Source of the DNA: Xanthobacteraceae bacterium
GTDB taxonomy: Bacteria; Pseudomonadota; Alphaproteobacteria; Rhizobiales; Xanthobacteraceae
Direction of reading: 5' to 3'
Assembly (NCBI GenBank): GCA_019454205.1
Contig: CP075369.1
Span: 1,240,001-1,304,000, forward strand
Length of the DNA: 64,000 nt
The translations under genes and the position numbers were made by a program. Positions 52,888-63,113 of this stretch are shown in pieces. The notes below the pieces were generated by a model. The model was not told where the DNA came from and did not search any database. It saw only the letters and a program-made list of their open reading frames with translations. The stretch's first letter is position 1, and every line of letters begins with the position of its first letter.

Positions 52888-54618
52888 ATGGACGCCAAGA
52901 CGTTCGATAAATCCAAGCTGCCGAGCCGTTATGTGACGGAGGGTCCGGAGCGCGCGCCGCACCGTTCCTATTACTACGCAATGGGTCTGACCAAGCACCA
53001 GATCCACCAGCCGTTCGTTGGCGTCGCTTCGTGCTGGAACGAAGCCGCACCTTGCAACATCGCGCTGATGCGTCAGGCGCAGGCCGCGAAGAAGGGCGTC
53101 GCCGCCGCAGGCGGTACGCCGCGCGAATTCTGCACCATTACCGTGACCGACGGCATTGCCATGGGCCATGCCGGCATGCGCGCATCGCTGCCTTCGCGCG
53201 AAGCGATCGCGGACACAGTTGAACTCACCATACGCGGCCATTCCTATGACGCGCTGATCGGCCTGGCCGGCTGCGACAAGTCGCTGCCCGGCATGATGAT
53301 GGCGATGTGCCGTCTCAACGTGCCGTCGATCTTCATCTATGGCGGTTCGATTCTGCCGGGTAATTTCCGCGGCCAGACCGTCACCGTGCAGGATATGTTC
53401 GAAGCGGTCGGCAAGCACTCGGTCGGCGCGATGTCGGACGACGACCTCGACGAGATCGAACAGGTTGCCTGTCCGTCCGCTGGCGCATGCGGCGCGCAGT
53501 TCACCGCGAACACGATGGCGACCGTTTCCGAAGCCATCGGCCTCGCGCTACCGTACTCGGCAGGCGCCCCGGCACCCTATGAAATCCGCGACAAGTTCTG
53601 CACCGCCGCCGGCGAGAAGATCATGGAACTGCTCGCGATGCGGCTCCGCCCGCGTGACATCGTCACGCGCAAGGCGCTGGAGAATGCGGCGGCCGTCGTC
53701 GCAGCTACCGGCGGTTCGACCAACGGCGCGCTGCATCTTCCCGCTATCGCGCACGAGTGCGGCATCAAGTTCGACCTGTTCGACGTTGCCGAGATCATGA
53801 AGAAGACGCCGTACATCGCCGACCTGAAGCCGGGCGGAAAATACGTCGCGAAAGACGTGTTCGAGGTCGGCGGCATCCCGCTGATCATGAAGACGATGCT
53901 AGATCACGGCTACCTGCACGGCGATTGCATCACCGTCACGGGCCGCACCATCGCGGAAAACCTGAAGAACGTGAAGTGGAACGCCGATCAGGACGTGGTG
54001 CGCCCCGCGAACAAGCCGATCACCGTTACGGGTGGCGTCGTTGGCCTGAAGGGCAACCTCGCACCGGAAGGCGCGATCGTGAAGATCGCGGGCATGGAAA
54101 AATCCATGCTGAAGTTCACCGGTCCGGCGCGGGTGTTCGACGGCGAGGAAGCCTGCTTCGACGCGGTGAAGAACCGCACCTACAAGGAAGGCGACGTTCT
54201 CGTCATCCGTTACGAAGGTCCGAAGGGTGGCCCCGGCATGCGCGAGATGCTCGCGACCACGGCGGCGCTCTACGGGCAGGGCATGGGCGGCAAGGTTGCG
54301 CTCATCACCGACGGACGCTTTTCCGGCGCGACGCGCGGTTTCTGCGTCGGCCATGTCGGCCCGGAAGCGGCGGTGGGCGGTCCCATCGGTCTGCTGAAGG
54401 ATGGCGACATCATCGAACTCGACGCGGAAGAAGGCGTGCTCAATGTCAAATTGAGCGACGCCGAACTTGCCGAACGCAAGAAGGCATGGAAGCCGCGCGA
54501 GAACACCGCGAAGTCCGGCTACCTCTGGAAGTACGCGCAGCAGGTAGGCAATGCGCTCAACGGCGCGATCACCCATCCCGGCGGCAAGGCCGAGGATAAA
54601 TCCTATGCGGATATTTGA
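52888..54618 (+). CDS. ilvD: Dihydroxy-acid dehydratase
   Basis: A 576-residue IlvD/Edd-family dehydratase of valine, isoleucine and pantothenate synthesis. Cluster-binding cysteines are visible in ASCWNEAAPCN (about 47-57), GCDKS (near 129) and CPSAGACGAQFTANTM (near 194). The C-terminal GRFSGATRGFCVGHVGPEA (about 473-491) holds the catalytic Ser. The shorter length and motif spacing match the [2Fe-2S] type. The first ATG giving family sequence is 52888; the frame upstream is non-coding leader. exoR begins inside its last 14 bases. Confidence 0.95.
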   Translation: MDAKTFDKSKLPSRYVTEGPERAPHRSYYYAMGLTKHQIHQPFVGVASCWNEAAPCNIALMRQAQAAKKGVAAAGGTPREFCTITVTDGIAMGHAGMRASLPSREAIADTVELTIRGHSYDALIGLAGCDKSLPGMMMAMCRLNVPSIFIYGGSILPGNFRGQTVTVQDMFEAVGKHSVGAMSDDDLDEIEQVACPSAGACGAQFTANTMATVSEAIGLALPYSAGAPAPYEIRDKFCTAAGEKIMELLAMRLRPRDIVTRKALENAAAVVAATGGSTNGALHLPAIAHECGIKFDLFDVAEIMKKTPYIADLKPGGKYVAKDVFEVGGIPLIMKTMLDHGYLHGDCITVTGRTIAENLKNVKWNADQDVVRPANKPITVTGGVVGLKGNLAPEGAIVKIAGMEKSMLKFTGPARVFDGEEACFDAVKNRTYKEGDVLVIRYEGPKGGPGMREMLATTAALYGQGMGGKVALITDGRFSGATRGFCVGHVGPEAAVGGPIGLLKDGDIIELDAEEGVLNVKLSDAELAERKKAWKPRENTAKSGYLWKYAQQVGNALNGAITHPGGKAEDKSYADI

Positions 54619-55423
54619 GGCCGCACGCATCACTGCCGCTGCCGCGCTGGTCATGGCCTGCGCGGGCAGCGCGATTGCGCTCGACCCTGAGAAGCCGACG
54701 CCGCAGGCGGGACCGCGCACGCAGCCGATGTCGATCATCGACGCGTTTCGTAGCGGTACGCAGGCTTACCTTGCGGGCGACCGCAAGAAGGCGATTACGT
54801 CTCTGCAATACGCTGCCGAACACGGTCATGCCGGCGCGCAGTGGAAGCTCGGCCGCATCTATGCCGATGGCGACGGCGTGAAAGCCGATCCGTACAAGGC
54901 GTATATCTATTTCAGCAAGGTAGCGTCGAAGGCGTCCGATACGTCGCCGTTCGTTCCGGAAGCACGCTTTGTTGCCAATGCGTTCGTTGCGCTCGGCAAT
55001 TATCATCTTGAAGGGATCGCCAATACCGAAGTGCATCGCGACTCCCGCCGTGCTGCGCAATTCTTCCGCTATGCGGCGACCTATTACGGCGATGCCGATG
55101 GCCAGTATCATCTTGCGCGCCTGTATCTCGATGGCGTCGGCGTACAGAAGGAGCCGCGGGTCGCGGCGCGGTGGCTCTATTCGGCTGCGAACAAGGGTCA
55201 GCACCAGGCACAGGCGCTGCTCGGTCAGATGTTGATTGCAGGCGAAGTGTTGCCGAGGCAGGCCGCGCGCGGTCTGATGTGGCTGACGCTGGCACGCGAC
55301 GGCGCTGCGGGCAGTGACGAATGGATCGAGCAGGCCTATCGCGATGCGCTGAAGGAAACCAGCGAAGACGATCAGATCGTCGCGCGCAATTTCCTTGAGC
55401 AGTATCTCCGTTCCTCGCGCTGA
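54605..55423 (+). CDS. exoR: Exopolysaccharide regulator ExoR (Sel1-repeat periplasmic protein)
   Basis: A 272-residue protein with an N-terminal signal peptide (ALVMACAGSAIA, about 14-25) and Sel1-like repeats: the AYLAGDRKKAITSLQYAAEHGHAGAQ segment, LGRIYADGDGVKADPYKAY, ARLYLDGVGVQKEPRVAARW and AQALLGQMLIAGE. Overall layout and length match ExoR of Sinorhizobium meliloti, a periplasmic inhibitor of the ExoS sensor kinase that controls succinoglycan, motility and acid response through ChvI. The ATG at 54605 overlaps ilvD by 14 bases in another frame, so expression is coupled to ilvD. No exoS or chvI is in this window. Confidence 0.87.
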   Translation: MRIFEAARITAAAALVMACAGSAIALDPEKPTPQAGPRTQPMSIIDAFRSGTQAYLAGDRKKAITSLQYAAEHGHAGAQWKLGRIYADGDGVKADPYKAYIYFSKVASKASDTSPFVPEARFVANAFVALGNYHLEGIANTEVHRDSRRAAQFFRYAATYYGDADGQYHLARLYLDGVGVQKEPRVAARWLYSAANKGQHQAQALLGQMLIAGEVLPRQAARGLMWLTLARDGAAGSDEWIEQAYRDALKETSEDDQIVARNFLEQYLRSSR

Positions 55424-55444
55424 TCCGGGTCTGATGCAAAGAAA

Positions 55445-55478
55445 AAACGCGGCGTTTTGAACGCCGCGTTTCTTTTTC
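55445..55478. terminator. Bidirectional intrinsic terminator between exoR and the TAXI gene
   Basis: An 11-base perfect inverted repeat (AAACGCGGCGT against ACGCCGCGTTT, 55445-55455 and 55461-55471) with a 5-base loop is followed by CTTTTTCTT. On the other strand the A-run at 55442-55447 supplies the U-tract. It lies in the 71-base convergent gap and should stop transcription from both sides. Confidence 0.9.
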
Positions 55479-55494
55479 TTAGCGGAAGCCGCGC

Positions 55495-56658
55495 TTACCA
55501 GCTTTCCAGCACGACCTCCAGATTGGCTTTCTTCAGCGCATCGGCGCGGGCTTTCTGCCAGCCGGTTGCGAATTCCTTCTCATCGGAAGGTGCCTTGGCG
55601 GTATAGGCCTTCCACGCATCGGAGAGCACCTTCTGCCGCGCGACCAGCGCATCGTTCTGCTTCTGGTGTTCGTCGGTCCAGAGCTTCGCTTCCTTGAAGT
55701 AGCGGATGGCGCCATCATGGAACGGGATCGCCCAGTTGAAAATCTGCCGCTTGATGTCCCAGCCGACGTTACCCGGCGCACCGTCCTTGTAGTCGTCGAA
55801 AGTTTCAACCATCGCTCGCGTCATGTTGTAGACCGTGTCGGCATCGACGGTGGCCATGCTCATCAGCACGGGATAGGGGTAGGTCGCGCCTTCGACTCTC
55901 TTTTCTTTCGAGAGGTCCGCGCCTTCCGCGCCCCACTGCGGCACGTAGAACGGAGCGATCTTCTTCAATCTTTCCCACGCGGCTTTATCGCCATGCGGCA
56001 CGATCGGGTATTGAATGCCGCGCGGTGAAGCCGCAATCTTGAAGGCCTGCCCTGAAATAGTGGACGCGAAGGCTGCATCGACCTGATTGGCGATAATGCC
56101 GTCCATCGCCGCGCCGAAGCCACCGAATTCGACGCGCTTCACGTCGTTCCACGTCAGTCCGGCGGAGGCGAGCAGCGCGGTGATGTTCTGGTTGAGCGAG
56201 GGCGAACCCACGACCCACGCGACGCGTTTTCCCTTGAGGTCCGCCATTGTTTTGATGTTGGCGTCCTTCGCCGTGACGATGGTGAGGAGCGCGTCCGAAT
56301 TGTTCAACAGGATGGCGCGCACCGGCTGCGGTCCCCAGTCCTTCGAACCGAACTCGTAAAATCCTTCCTGCGCCATGTAGCTGCCGCCGACGCCGTTCGC
56401 GGAGAAAGGCACCTTGCCGTCGCGCAGCGGAATAGTGCGCGAGACGTCGTTCTTGCCGGGAAGCACGCGCAGGCTGACGCCGTACTTGTTTTTCAGCGCA
56501 TTGCCGATGGCGACTGCCTGATTGTAGCCGCCGGAGCCGACGTCGTAAGCGGTCCATGTCAGCGTTTCGGGCAACTTCACGCCACCCGTTTGCGAGGCCG
56601 CGGGCAGCAGAAGCACCGCAGTCAAAGCGGTTGCGGCGAAGATCGTACTTTTCTTCAT
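55495..56658 (-). CDS. TAXI-family TRAP transporter solute-binding protein
   Basis: A 387-residue periplasmic solute receptor of the TAXI subfamily (TRAP-associated extracytoplasmic immunogenic). A Sec signal peptide (ATALTAVLLLPAAS, about 9-22) precedes LTWTAYDVGSGGYNQAVAIGNALKNKYG, the typical ligand-site opening, and DLKGKRVAWVVGSPSLNQN. The C-terminus is rich in Lys/Ala helices. The ATG at 56658 overlaps the TRAP permease stop (ATGA); the upstream frame is a shadow. It delivers a carboxylate-type solute to the fused permease. The ligand is unknown. Confidence 0.9.
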   Translation of the reverse strand: MKKSTIFAATALTAVLLLPAASQTGGVKLPETLTWTAYDVGSGGYNQAVAIGNALKNKYGVSLRVLPGKNDVSRTIPLRDGKVPFSANGVGGSYMAQEGFYEFGSKDWGPQPVRAILLNNSDALLTIVTAKDANIKTMADLKGKRVAWVVGSPSLNQNITALLASAGLTWNDVKRVEFGGFGAAMDGIIANQVDAAFASTISGQAFKIAASPRGIQYPIVPHGDKAAWERLKKIAPFYVPQWGAEGADLSKEKRVEGATYPYPVLMSMATVDADTVYNMTRAMVETFDDYKDGAPGNVGWDIKRQIFNWAIPFHDGAIRYFKEAKLWTDEHQKQNDALVARQKVLSDAWKAYTAKAPSDEKEFATGWQKARADALKKANLEVVLESW

Positions 56659-58706
56659 GACGTTATTCTCCCTGCTTCGGTTTTTCTTGTGACGATCAAG
56701 TAGAGAACGATGAGTCCGGCTGCGGTCAGCATGGCTGCTATGGCGAGGTTCTGCGAGAAAGGCAGTCCTGTCAGCCACGGCACAGGGGCGGCGAACAATA
56801 AACCTCCGGCAATGAGAGAAAGGCGCGCGAGCCAGCCCGCTACGGTTCGCGGGATCAGCCCGATGCCTGCGACATAGCCTTGCAGCGCGGCGGCCATAAC
56901 GATCAGGCCCGCAAAAGCAGCAACGATGGAGATCGTGACCGTCTGCGCGTCGCCCTTGAACAGCAACGCAGGGTTCAAAACGAAACAGAACGGTACCAGA
57001 TAGATCGCGGTGCCGAGACGGATGGATTGCAGCCCGATCCGCATAGCGGATACGCCTGCAAGTGGTGCTGCTGCGAAGGTTGCAAGCGCGACCGGCGGCG
57101 TGATGAACGACACCATGCCCCAGTACATGATGAACAGATGCACCGCGAGCGGATCGAGGCCCGCCTTCACCAGCGGCGGCGCAAGCACGATCGCAAGGAA
57201 GATGTAGCAGGCGGTGACGGTCATCCCCATGCCGAAGATGAAGCTGGTGATTGCGCCCATGATCAGCAGGATCAGCGGCGCTCCGCCGGCGAGATAGACG
57301 AGATCGTTCGCGAGCGTTCCCGCGAGACCCGTCATCGACAACGCGCCGATGATGAAGCCGACCGCCATCAGGATCGCGACCAGTTCTGCCAGACCGCGCG
57401 CGACCGCGACGGCGAAATCTCCGAGTTGTGCCCAGGACATCCGGTGCTTTGGCAGCAACTGATTGATGAGGACAAGCAGCGCGGTTGCATAGAACGGCGC
57501 GAGCGCTTCTTCCTGTAGCCAGACGAGAAGGAATATCAGGAGCGCGAAGACCGGAATGTAGAACCAGCCTTCCTTCATCACTTCGCCGAGCCGTGGCAGT
57601 TCGCTGGATTTCATGCCGCGCAGGCCTAGCCTTGCGGAGTAGGCGTCCACCTGCACCACCAGAGCGATGTAGAACAGCAAGGCAGGTACGGTCGCGGCTA
57701 ATGCGATCTCGCCGTAGTTCTTGCCGAGGAACGACGCCATCACGAAGGCGGTCGATCCCATCACGGGCGGCATCAGCACTGCGCCAGTCGAGGCGACGGC
57801 CTCCACCGCACCCGCATAATCCGCGCGGAAGCCAGTACGCTTCATCGCCGGGATGGTGACAACACCCGAACTGATGACATTTGAAATCACGCTCCCGGAA
57901 ATCGAGCCTTGCAATCCGCTCGAGATGATCCCGACCTGCGCCGCGCCACCGCGCATGCGGCCGACGAGCGCGAAAGCAAGATCGTTGAAGAATTTTCCGC
58001 CGCCCGTGTAGTTCAGCGCGAGTCCGAACACGATGAAGCCGACGACGATCTCGGCAAAGGCTTTCATGGGAATCCCGAACAGCGATTCCGAACTCACGAC
58101 ATGAAAGGCGAGGGTGTCCGTGAGCGGGTGTGCGATACCCTTGAACGGACTTGGTGCAAGCTGCGCAAATACCGGATAGAGCGCGAGTACGCCGACAATG
58201 AGGGTCATCGGCAAGCCGCTGGTGCGCCGCAGTGCTTCGAGTGCCATCACGCAGAGGATCGCGGCGAGGACTTTCGCGATGAGCGGGGAGTTATATTCCC
58301 AGCCTTCGCTCAGTCCCCGTTCCGCGTTCCACGCAAACCAGAGCAGAATTGCAAGGGAAGCCAGTGCGATAAGCCAGTCGTACCAGGGCACGTTGCCCTT
58401 CACGGCTTGCGGACGCATCGGGATCACGATGAAAACAAATGGAAACAGCGAAGCAGCGAGCAAGAAAAGATAACGGCTGTCGATCAGCGTTATTTCTGGA
58501 ATATGGAGACCGAAATACTGGTTGAGTAACTGCGCGCCAAACTTGATGTTCAGTAACTGGTTCATCGCGAGCAGCGGTGCAATGAGCGATGCCGCGATCA
58601 GGATGTATCGCGCAAGGCCCGTTGTTTCACGTCCTGCAATTTCGTCCGGCATCATGGCCGGCGCAGCGCTGCCTGCGTGCGGCTCACCCGCACTTTTGCG
58701 CTCCAT
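56655..58706 (-). CDS. TRAP transporter fused permease (small plus large membrane subunits)
   Basis: A 683-residue membrane protein with the fused 4TM-12TM architecture seen in TAXI-type TRAP transporters. Hydrophobic segments begin near residue 33. Family motifs include GGGKFFNDLAFALVGRMRGG (about 234-253), GSISGSVISNVISSGVVTIPAMK and the SFITPPVALATFAAAPLAG block in the DctM-like half. It is a sodium-coupled secondary transporter partnered with the TAXI receptor. I chose the ATG at 58706, with GAGGGTG just upstream, over the frame start at 58751. Confidence 0.9.
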   Translation of the reverse strand: MERKSAGEPHAGSAAPAMMPDEIAGRETTGLARYILIAASLIAPLLAMNQLLNIKFGAQLLNQYFGLHIPEITLIDSRYLFLLAASLFPFVFIVIPMRPQAVKGNVPWYDWLIALASLAILLWFAWNAERGLSEGWEYNSPLIAKVLAAILCVMALEALRRTSGLPMTLIVGVLALYPVFAQLAPSPFKGIAHPLTDTLAFHVVSSESLFGIPMKAFAEIVVGFIVFGLALNYTGGGKFFNDLAFALVGRMRGGAAQVGIISSGLQGSISGSVISNVISSGVVTIPAMKRTGFRADYAGAVEAVASTGAVLMPPVMGSTAFVMASFLGKNYGEIALAATVPALLFYIALVVQVDAYSARLGLRGMKSSELPRLGEVMKEGWFYIPVFALLIFLLVWLQEEALAPFYATALLVLINQLLPKHRMSWAQLGDFAVAVARGLAELVAILMAVGFIIGALSMTGLAGTLANDLVYLAGGAPLILLIMGAITSFIFGMGMTVTACYIFLAIVLAPPLVKAGLDPLAVHLFIMYWGMVSFITPPVALATFAAAPLAGVSAMRIGLQSIRLGTAIYLVPFCFVLNPALLFKGDAQTVTISIVAAFAGLIVMAAALQGYVAGIGLIPRTVAGWLARLSLIAGGLLFAAPVPWLTGLPFSQNLAIAAMLTAAGLIVLYLIVTRKTEAGRITS

Positions 58707-58812
58707 CACCCTCTGCTCCCGTTGCGGCTTCTGGCGGCCGCGTGGGTGCATCTTGTGGGCGTGCGATTGGCTCTACAAGAATTAAATCGCCGGTTTCGCT
58801 GTGCGGTAGAGG

Positions 58813-59604
58813 TTATCGTATTGCGATGCGAAGATCGGCATAGATTGGTACGTGATCGGAAGGCTTGTCCGCGGCGCGGACTTTCTTGTCGATGCCGACG
58901 GAGGCGAGGCGGTCGGCTGCGCGCGGCGAGAGCAGCAGGTGATCGATGCGGATACCGTTGTTCTTCTGGAACGCACCTGCCTGATAATCCCAGAAAGTGT
59001 AGTGGTCTTTCGCGTCGGTCGTTGCGCGCAAGGCGTCCGTGAAACCGAGCGAGAGCAGTTCGCGGAATTTGCCGCGCGACTCCGGCTGGAACAATGCATC
59101 TCCGGTCCATTTCTCCGGAAACTCGGCGTCGGCGGTGGTGGGAATGATGTTGAAGTCGCCAGCCAGCACCAGTGGCTCTTCCAGCGCGAGCAATTCGCGC
59201 GCATGGCGGGTGAGGCGATCCATCCACACCAGCTTGTAAGCGAACTTTTCGGTGCCGGCTGGATTGCCGTTCGGCAGATAGATCGAGGCGACGCGCACCA
59301 CGCCGTCCTTGGTGGAGATCACGGCTTCGATGTAGCGGGAGTGGTCGTCCTTGTCGTCGCCGGGAAGTCTCGGCTTCGCTTCGTCAATCGGGTGCTTCGA
59401 GAGGATTGCAACGCCGTTATAGGTTTTCTGTCCGTGAACCGCGACGTTGTAACCGAGCGCTTCGACTTCCTCGCGTGGAAACTGGTCGTCCTGACACTTC
59501 AGTTCCTGTAGGCAGACGACATCCGGATCGCGTTCTTTGAGCCATGCGGTGAGGGCACCTACCCGCGAGCGGACGGAATTGACGTTCCACGTCGCGATGA
59601 GCAT
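58813..59604 (-). CDS. xthA: Exodeoxyribonuclease III
   Basis: A 263-residue AP endonuclease/exonuclease III that cuts abasic sites and removes 3' blocks. The metal-binding and catalytic residues of the EEP superfamily are visible: ATWNVNSVRSR (N7), CLQELKCQDD with the metal-binding Glu (about 31-40), LAGDFNI (about 148-154) and the C-terminal SDHVPI with the catalytic Asp-His. It follows erpA by 19 bases on the same strand, so the two are probably co-transcribed. Confidence 0.95.
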   Translation of the reverse strand: MLIATWNVNSVRSRVGALTAWLKERDPDVVCLQELKCQDDQFPREEVEALGYNVAVHGQKTYNGVAILSKHPIDEAKPRLPGDDKDDHSRYIEAVISTKDGVVRVASIYLPNGNPAGTEKFAYKLVWMDRLTRHARELLALEEPLVLAGDFNIIPTTADAEFPEKWTGDALFQPESRGKFRELLSLGFTDALRATTDAKDHYTFWDYQAGAFQKNNGIRIDHLLLSPRAADRLASVGIDKKVRAADKPSDHVPIYADLRIAIR

Positions 59605-59623
59605 TGCGCGCCTTTAAGAAAAG

Positions 59624-59956
59624 TCAGAGAGCGAAGCTGGTGCCGCAGCCGCAGGACGCGGTCGCGTTCGGATTGTCGATCTTGAACGCGGCGCCGATCA
59701 ATTCGTCGGCATAGTCGATCCGCGAGCCGCTGAGATATTGCAGCGATACGGGATCGATCACCACGGTCGCGCCATCGCGGGCAATGACGAGGTCTTCGGC
59801 TTCGGCCGCGCGCTGGATGTCGAACTTGTATTGAAAGCCGGAGCAGCCGCCGCCTTCGACACTGACGCGCAGTACCGACGGCTGCGCCTCGCCGCCGAGT
59901 ATGCTGGCGATTTTCTTCACGGCGCTCTCTGTCACTTCGACCGGAATGGCATTCAT
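59624..59956 (-). CDS. erpA: Iron-sulfur cluster insertion protein ErpA (A-type carrier)
   Basis: A 110-residue A-type Fe-S carrier. The three cluster cysteines are visible: one in [11 protein letters not shown] (about 37-47) and two in the C-terminal SCGCGTSF. The N-terminal [13 protein letters not shown] helix is typical. It hands Fe-S clusters to target enzymes. The much longer frame upstream overlaps the dgt gene on the other strand and is not coding. It is divergent from dgt with a 91-base gap that should hold both promoters. Confidence 0.93.
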   Translation of the reverse strand: MNAIPVEVTESAVKKIASILGGEAQPSVLRVSVEGGGCSGFQYKFDIQRAAEAEDLVIARDGATVVIDPVSLQYLSGSRIDYADELIGAAFKIDNPNATASCGCGTSFAL

Positions 59957-60047
59957 GGCTGTCCGCGCTCGTTTTTCGCGATATACCAAGGCGTTAGGCT
60001 CTATAGGTAGGCGAGCCGGCGGCGAAGTCAATTCGGGGCAAAACATC

Positions 60048-61253
60048 GTGACGGTAGCGGCACTTACACCCCGCGCGCCCTGGGCGGCGGACCCTGCGCG
60101 CTCGCGCGGGCGGCTGTTCCCGGAAGAGCCGAGTCCCGCCCGCAGCGACTTTCGCCGCGACTGCGACCGGCTGATCCATTCCACTGCCTTCCGGCGCCTC
60201 AAGCACAAGACCCAGGTCTTCGTCTCCCACGAGGGTGACCATTTCCGCACCCGCCTTACGCATACGCTGGAGGTGAGCCAGATCGCCCGCGCGCTGGCGC
60301 GCACGCTCGCGCTGGACGAGGACCTCGCGGAAGCGTTGGCGCTGTCCCACGATCTCGGCCATCCGCCATTCGGCCATGCGGGCGAGCGGGCGCTCGATGC
60401 CTGCCTGAAAGACTTCGGCGGCTTCGACCACAATGCGCAGAGCCTGCGCGTGGTGACGAAGCTGGAGCGCCGGTATGCGTCGTTCGACGGCCTGAACCTG
60501 ACGTGGGAAACGCTGGAAGGCATCGCAAAACACAACGGGCCGCTCAGCGACGAAGACGGCGCCGGCATCGGCCGTTATTCGGAAGATGGCCTGCCTGCGG
60601 CCTTCGCCGAACAGCGTGCTGAGTGGGATTTGGAATACTGGACGTTTGCGAGCGCCGAAGCGCAGGTCGCGGCGATTGCCGACGACATTGCCTATGACGC
60701 CCACGATCTCGACGATGCGCTGCGCGCGGAACTGTTCACGCTCGGCGATCTCGCGCGGCTACCGCTGGTCGGCGAGAAGTACGAGGAAGTAATCCGGCGC
60801 TATCCGGAAGCGGGAAGCGAGCGGCAGGCGGGCGAGGTCATCCGCCGCCTGATTGCCGCGCTGATCGACGACGTCATCGTAGAAACGCAAGCGCGCATAG
60901 ACCGCCTCAAGCCTCATTCGGTTGAGGATATCCGCAATGCGCGCGAAGCCATGGTGGCATTTTCCGCGCGGGGCGCGGAGGCCGACCGCGCGATCAAGGC
61001 GTTCCTCACGCCGCGCATGTATCGCGAGGAACGGGTCATGAAGATCATGACCGACGCCGAGGCCATCGTGCGCACGCTGTTTGCCCATTACTGGAAGTCG
61101 CCGGGCGATCTGCCGGACGGCTGGCTGCCGCAGTCGGGAATGAGCGAGACGGTGCGCGCCCGCGCCATCGCCGATTTCATCGCAGGCATGACCGACCGCT
61201 TCGCGCTGGAAGAACATGCCCGCTATTTTGACTCGACTCCGGAACTGCGTTAG
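60048..61253 (+). CDS. dgt: Deoxyguanosinetriphosphate triphosphohydrolase-like protein
   Basis: A 401-residue HD-domain dNTP triphosphohydrolase of the type 2 (Dgt-like) group. Features are [27 protein letters not shown] (Arg-rich substrate region, about 30-56), then HTLEV and [11 protein letters not shown] supplying the metal His and Asp residues, and [14 protein letters not shown] for the last Asp. It hydrolyses dNTP to deoxynucleoside and triphosphate. The start is taken as GTG at 60048; an open frame upstream lies over the erpA gene. argS follows by 39 bases. Confidence 0.9.
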   Translation: MTVAALTPRAPWAADPARSRGRLFPEEPSPARSDFRRDCDRLIHSTAFRRLKHKTQVFVSHEGDHFRTRLTHTLEVSQIARALARTLALDEDLAEALALSHDLGHPPFGHAGERALDACLKDFGGFDHNAQSLRVVTKLERRYASFDGLNLTWETLEGIAKHNGPLSDEDGAGIGRYSEDGLPAAFAEQRAEWDLEYWTFASAEAQVAAIADDIAYDAHDLDDALRAELFTLGDLARLPLVGEKYEEVIRRYPEAGSERQAGEVIRRLIAALIDDVIVETQARIDRLKPHSVEDIRNAREAMVAFSARGAEADRAIKAFLTPRMYREERVMKIMTDAEAIVRTLFAHYWKSPGDLPDGWLPQSGMSETVRARAIADFIAGMTDRFALEEHARYFDSTPELR

Positions 61254-61292
61254 CTCCCGCGGCCTTCGATACTTTCTCCCAAGCGCTTCACG

Positions 61293-63050
61293 ATGAACGT
61301 TTTTTCGATCTATCTCGGCCATGTCCATGCGGCGCTCGACGCGCTAGTGAAGGATGGCGCGCTCAACCCCGGCCTCGACTACGGCCGCGTGGTCGTCGAG
61401 CCGCCGAAAGACCCTTCCCACGGCGACCTCGCGACCAATGCCGCGATGGTGCTTGCCAAGGACGCAGGCAAAAAGCCCCGCGAACTGGCGGATGCGCTGG
61501 TGGCGAAGCTGCGTACGACCCAAGGCGTGGTGAAAGCCGATGTGGCCGGTCCGGGTTTCATCAACCTCGCGCTCGACAATGCGGCCTGGTTCGACGTGCT
61601 TCGCGCGGCACTGCGCGGCGGCGAGAAATTCGGCCGTAGCGAACTGGGCAAGGGCGAGAAGGTCAACGTCGAATACGTTTCCGCGAACCCCACCGGGCCG
61701 ATGCATGTAGGCCACGGCCGCGGCGCGGTATTCGGCGATGCGCTCGCGAACCTGCTGGCTTTCGCGGGCTACTCGGTCACGCGCGAGTATTACATCAACG
61801 ATGCGGGCGCGCAGGTCGATGTGCTCGCGCGCTCCGCGTTCCTGCGCTATCGCGAGGCGCTCGGTGAAGACATTGGCGAGATTCCGGAAGGGATATATCC
61901 CGGCGATTACCTGATCCCGGTGGGCAGGGCGCTGGCCGAGAAGCATGGCCGCGCACTTTTGCAGAAGCTGGAAAGCGAATGGCTGCCGCTTGTCCGCCAG
62001 ACCGCCATCGACGGCATGATGGACATGATCCGCGAAGACCTTGCGGCCATCGAAATCCGCCACGAGTATTTTTTCTCCGAGCGATCGCTGACCTCCGGCA
62101 CCGACAAGGTCGCGGAAACCATCGAAACGCTGCGCAAGGCAGGCCACATCTATGAAGGACGTCTCCCGCCGCCGAAAGGCGCGCCGGTGGAGGACTACGA
62201 GGATCGCGAGCAGACGCTATTCCGCGCTACGGCTTTCGGCGACGACGTGGACCGTCCGCTGAAAAAATCGGATGGCAGCTACACCTACTTCGCCGCTGAC
62301 ATGGCCTATCACCGCGACAAGATCGAACGCGGCTTCAAGACCCTGATCGACGTCTGGGGCGCGGACCATGGCGGCTACGTCAAGCGCATGAACGCGGCAG
62401 TAAAGGCGCTGGGCGGGGGCAGGGCCGTGCTCGACGTGAAGCTTTGCCAGCTCGTTCGCCTGCTGCGCGACGGCGAGCCGGTGAAAATGTCGAAGCGCGC
62501 AGGCGATTTCGTCACGCTGCGCGAGGTCGTGAACGAGGTTGGCGTCGAGCCGGTCCGTTTCATGATGCTGTTCCGGAAAAACGACGCCCAGCTCGACTTC
62601 GATCTGGCGAAGGTGATCGAGCAGTCGCGCGAGAACCCGGTGTTCTACGTCCAATACGCTCACGCACGGGGCCGCTCGGTGCTCCGGAACGGAGCGGCCG
62701 CGATTCGGGACCAGTATCTTTCTCCGGCCGGGCTGGCGAGTTCCGCGCTGGAACTCCTCGATGACAGTGGAGAACTAGGGCTGCTGAAGAAGCTGGCCCA
62801 GTGGCCGCGCCTCGTGGAATCGGCTGCGGACGTCCACGAACCGCACCGGGTCGCCTTCTACCTTCACGAACTGGCGAGCGATCTCCATTCCCACTGGAAC
62901 AGGGGGAAAGACGCGCCACATTTACGCTTCATTATCGAAGATAACCCTAGGTTGACCGTGGCCCGCCTGAGCCTGATCCAAGGGATTGTGAGTGTTCTGG
63001 CGTCCGGTTTGGCCATCCTTGGTGTCAGAGCGGCCGAAGAAATGCGTTAA
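61293..63050 (+). CDS. argS: Arginyl-tRNA synthetase
   Basis: A 585-residue class Ia synthetase charging tRNA-Arg. The N-terminal additive domain is followed by [20 protein letters not shown] (HIGH motif as HVGH, about 137-140), and the ATP loop appears as [12 protein letters not shown] (about 396-407). The DALR anticodon-binding domain ends the protein. dgt, argS and a SPOR-type protein in this order is common in the Hyphomicrobiales. Length is normal. Confidence 0.96.
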   Translation: MNVFSIYLGHVHAALDALVKDGALNPGLDYGRVVVEPPKDPSHGDLATNAAMVLAKDAGKKPRELADALVAKLRTTQGVVKADVAGPGFINLALDNAAWFDVLRAALRGGEKFGRSELGKGEKVNVEYVSANPTGPMHVGHGRGAVFGDALANLLAFAGYSVTREYYINDAGAQVDVLARSAFLRYREALGEDIGEIPEGIYPGDYLIPVGRALAEKHGRALLQKLESEWLPLVRQTAIDGMMDMIREDLAAIEIRHEYFFSERSLTSGTDKVAETIETLRKAGHIYEGRLPPPKGAPVEDYEDREQTLFRATAFGDDVDRPLKKSDGSYTYFAADMAYHRDKIERGFKTLIDVWGADHGGYVKRMNAAVKALGGGRAVLDVKLCQLVRLLRDGEPVKMSKRAGDFVTLREVVNEVGVEPVRFMMLFRKNDAQLDFDLAKVIEQSRENPVFYVQYAHARGRSVLRNGAAAIRDQYLSPAGLASSALELLDDSGELGLLKKLAQWPRLVESAADVHEPHRVAFYLHELASDLHSHWNRGKDAPHLRFIIEDNPRLTVARLSLIQGIVSVLASGLAILGVRAAEEMR

Positions 63051-63113
63051 CGGCCCTCCGCGCGGAGTGGTACTATGGCAGTTGCGCGGACCCTTGTGAG
63101 TGATCGGGAGAGA

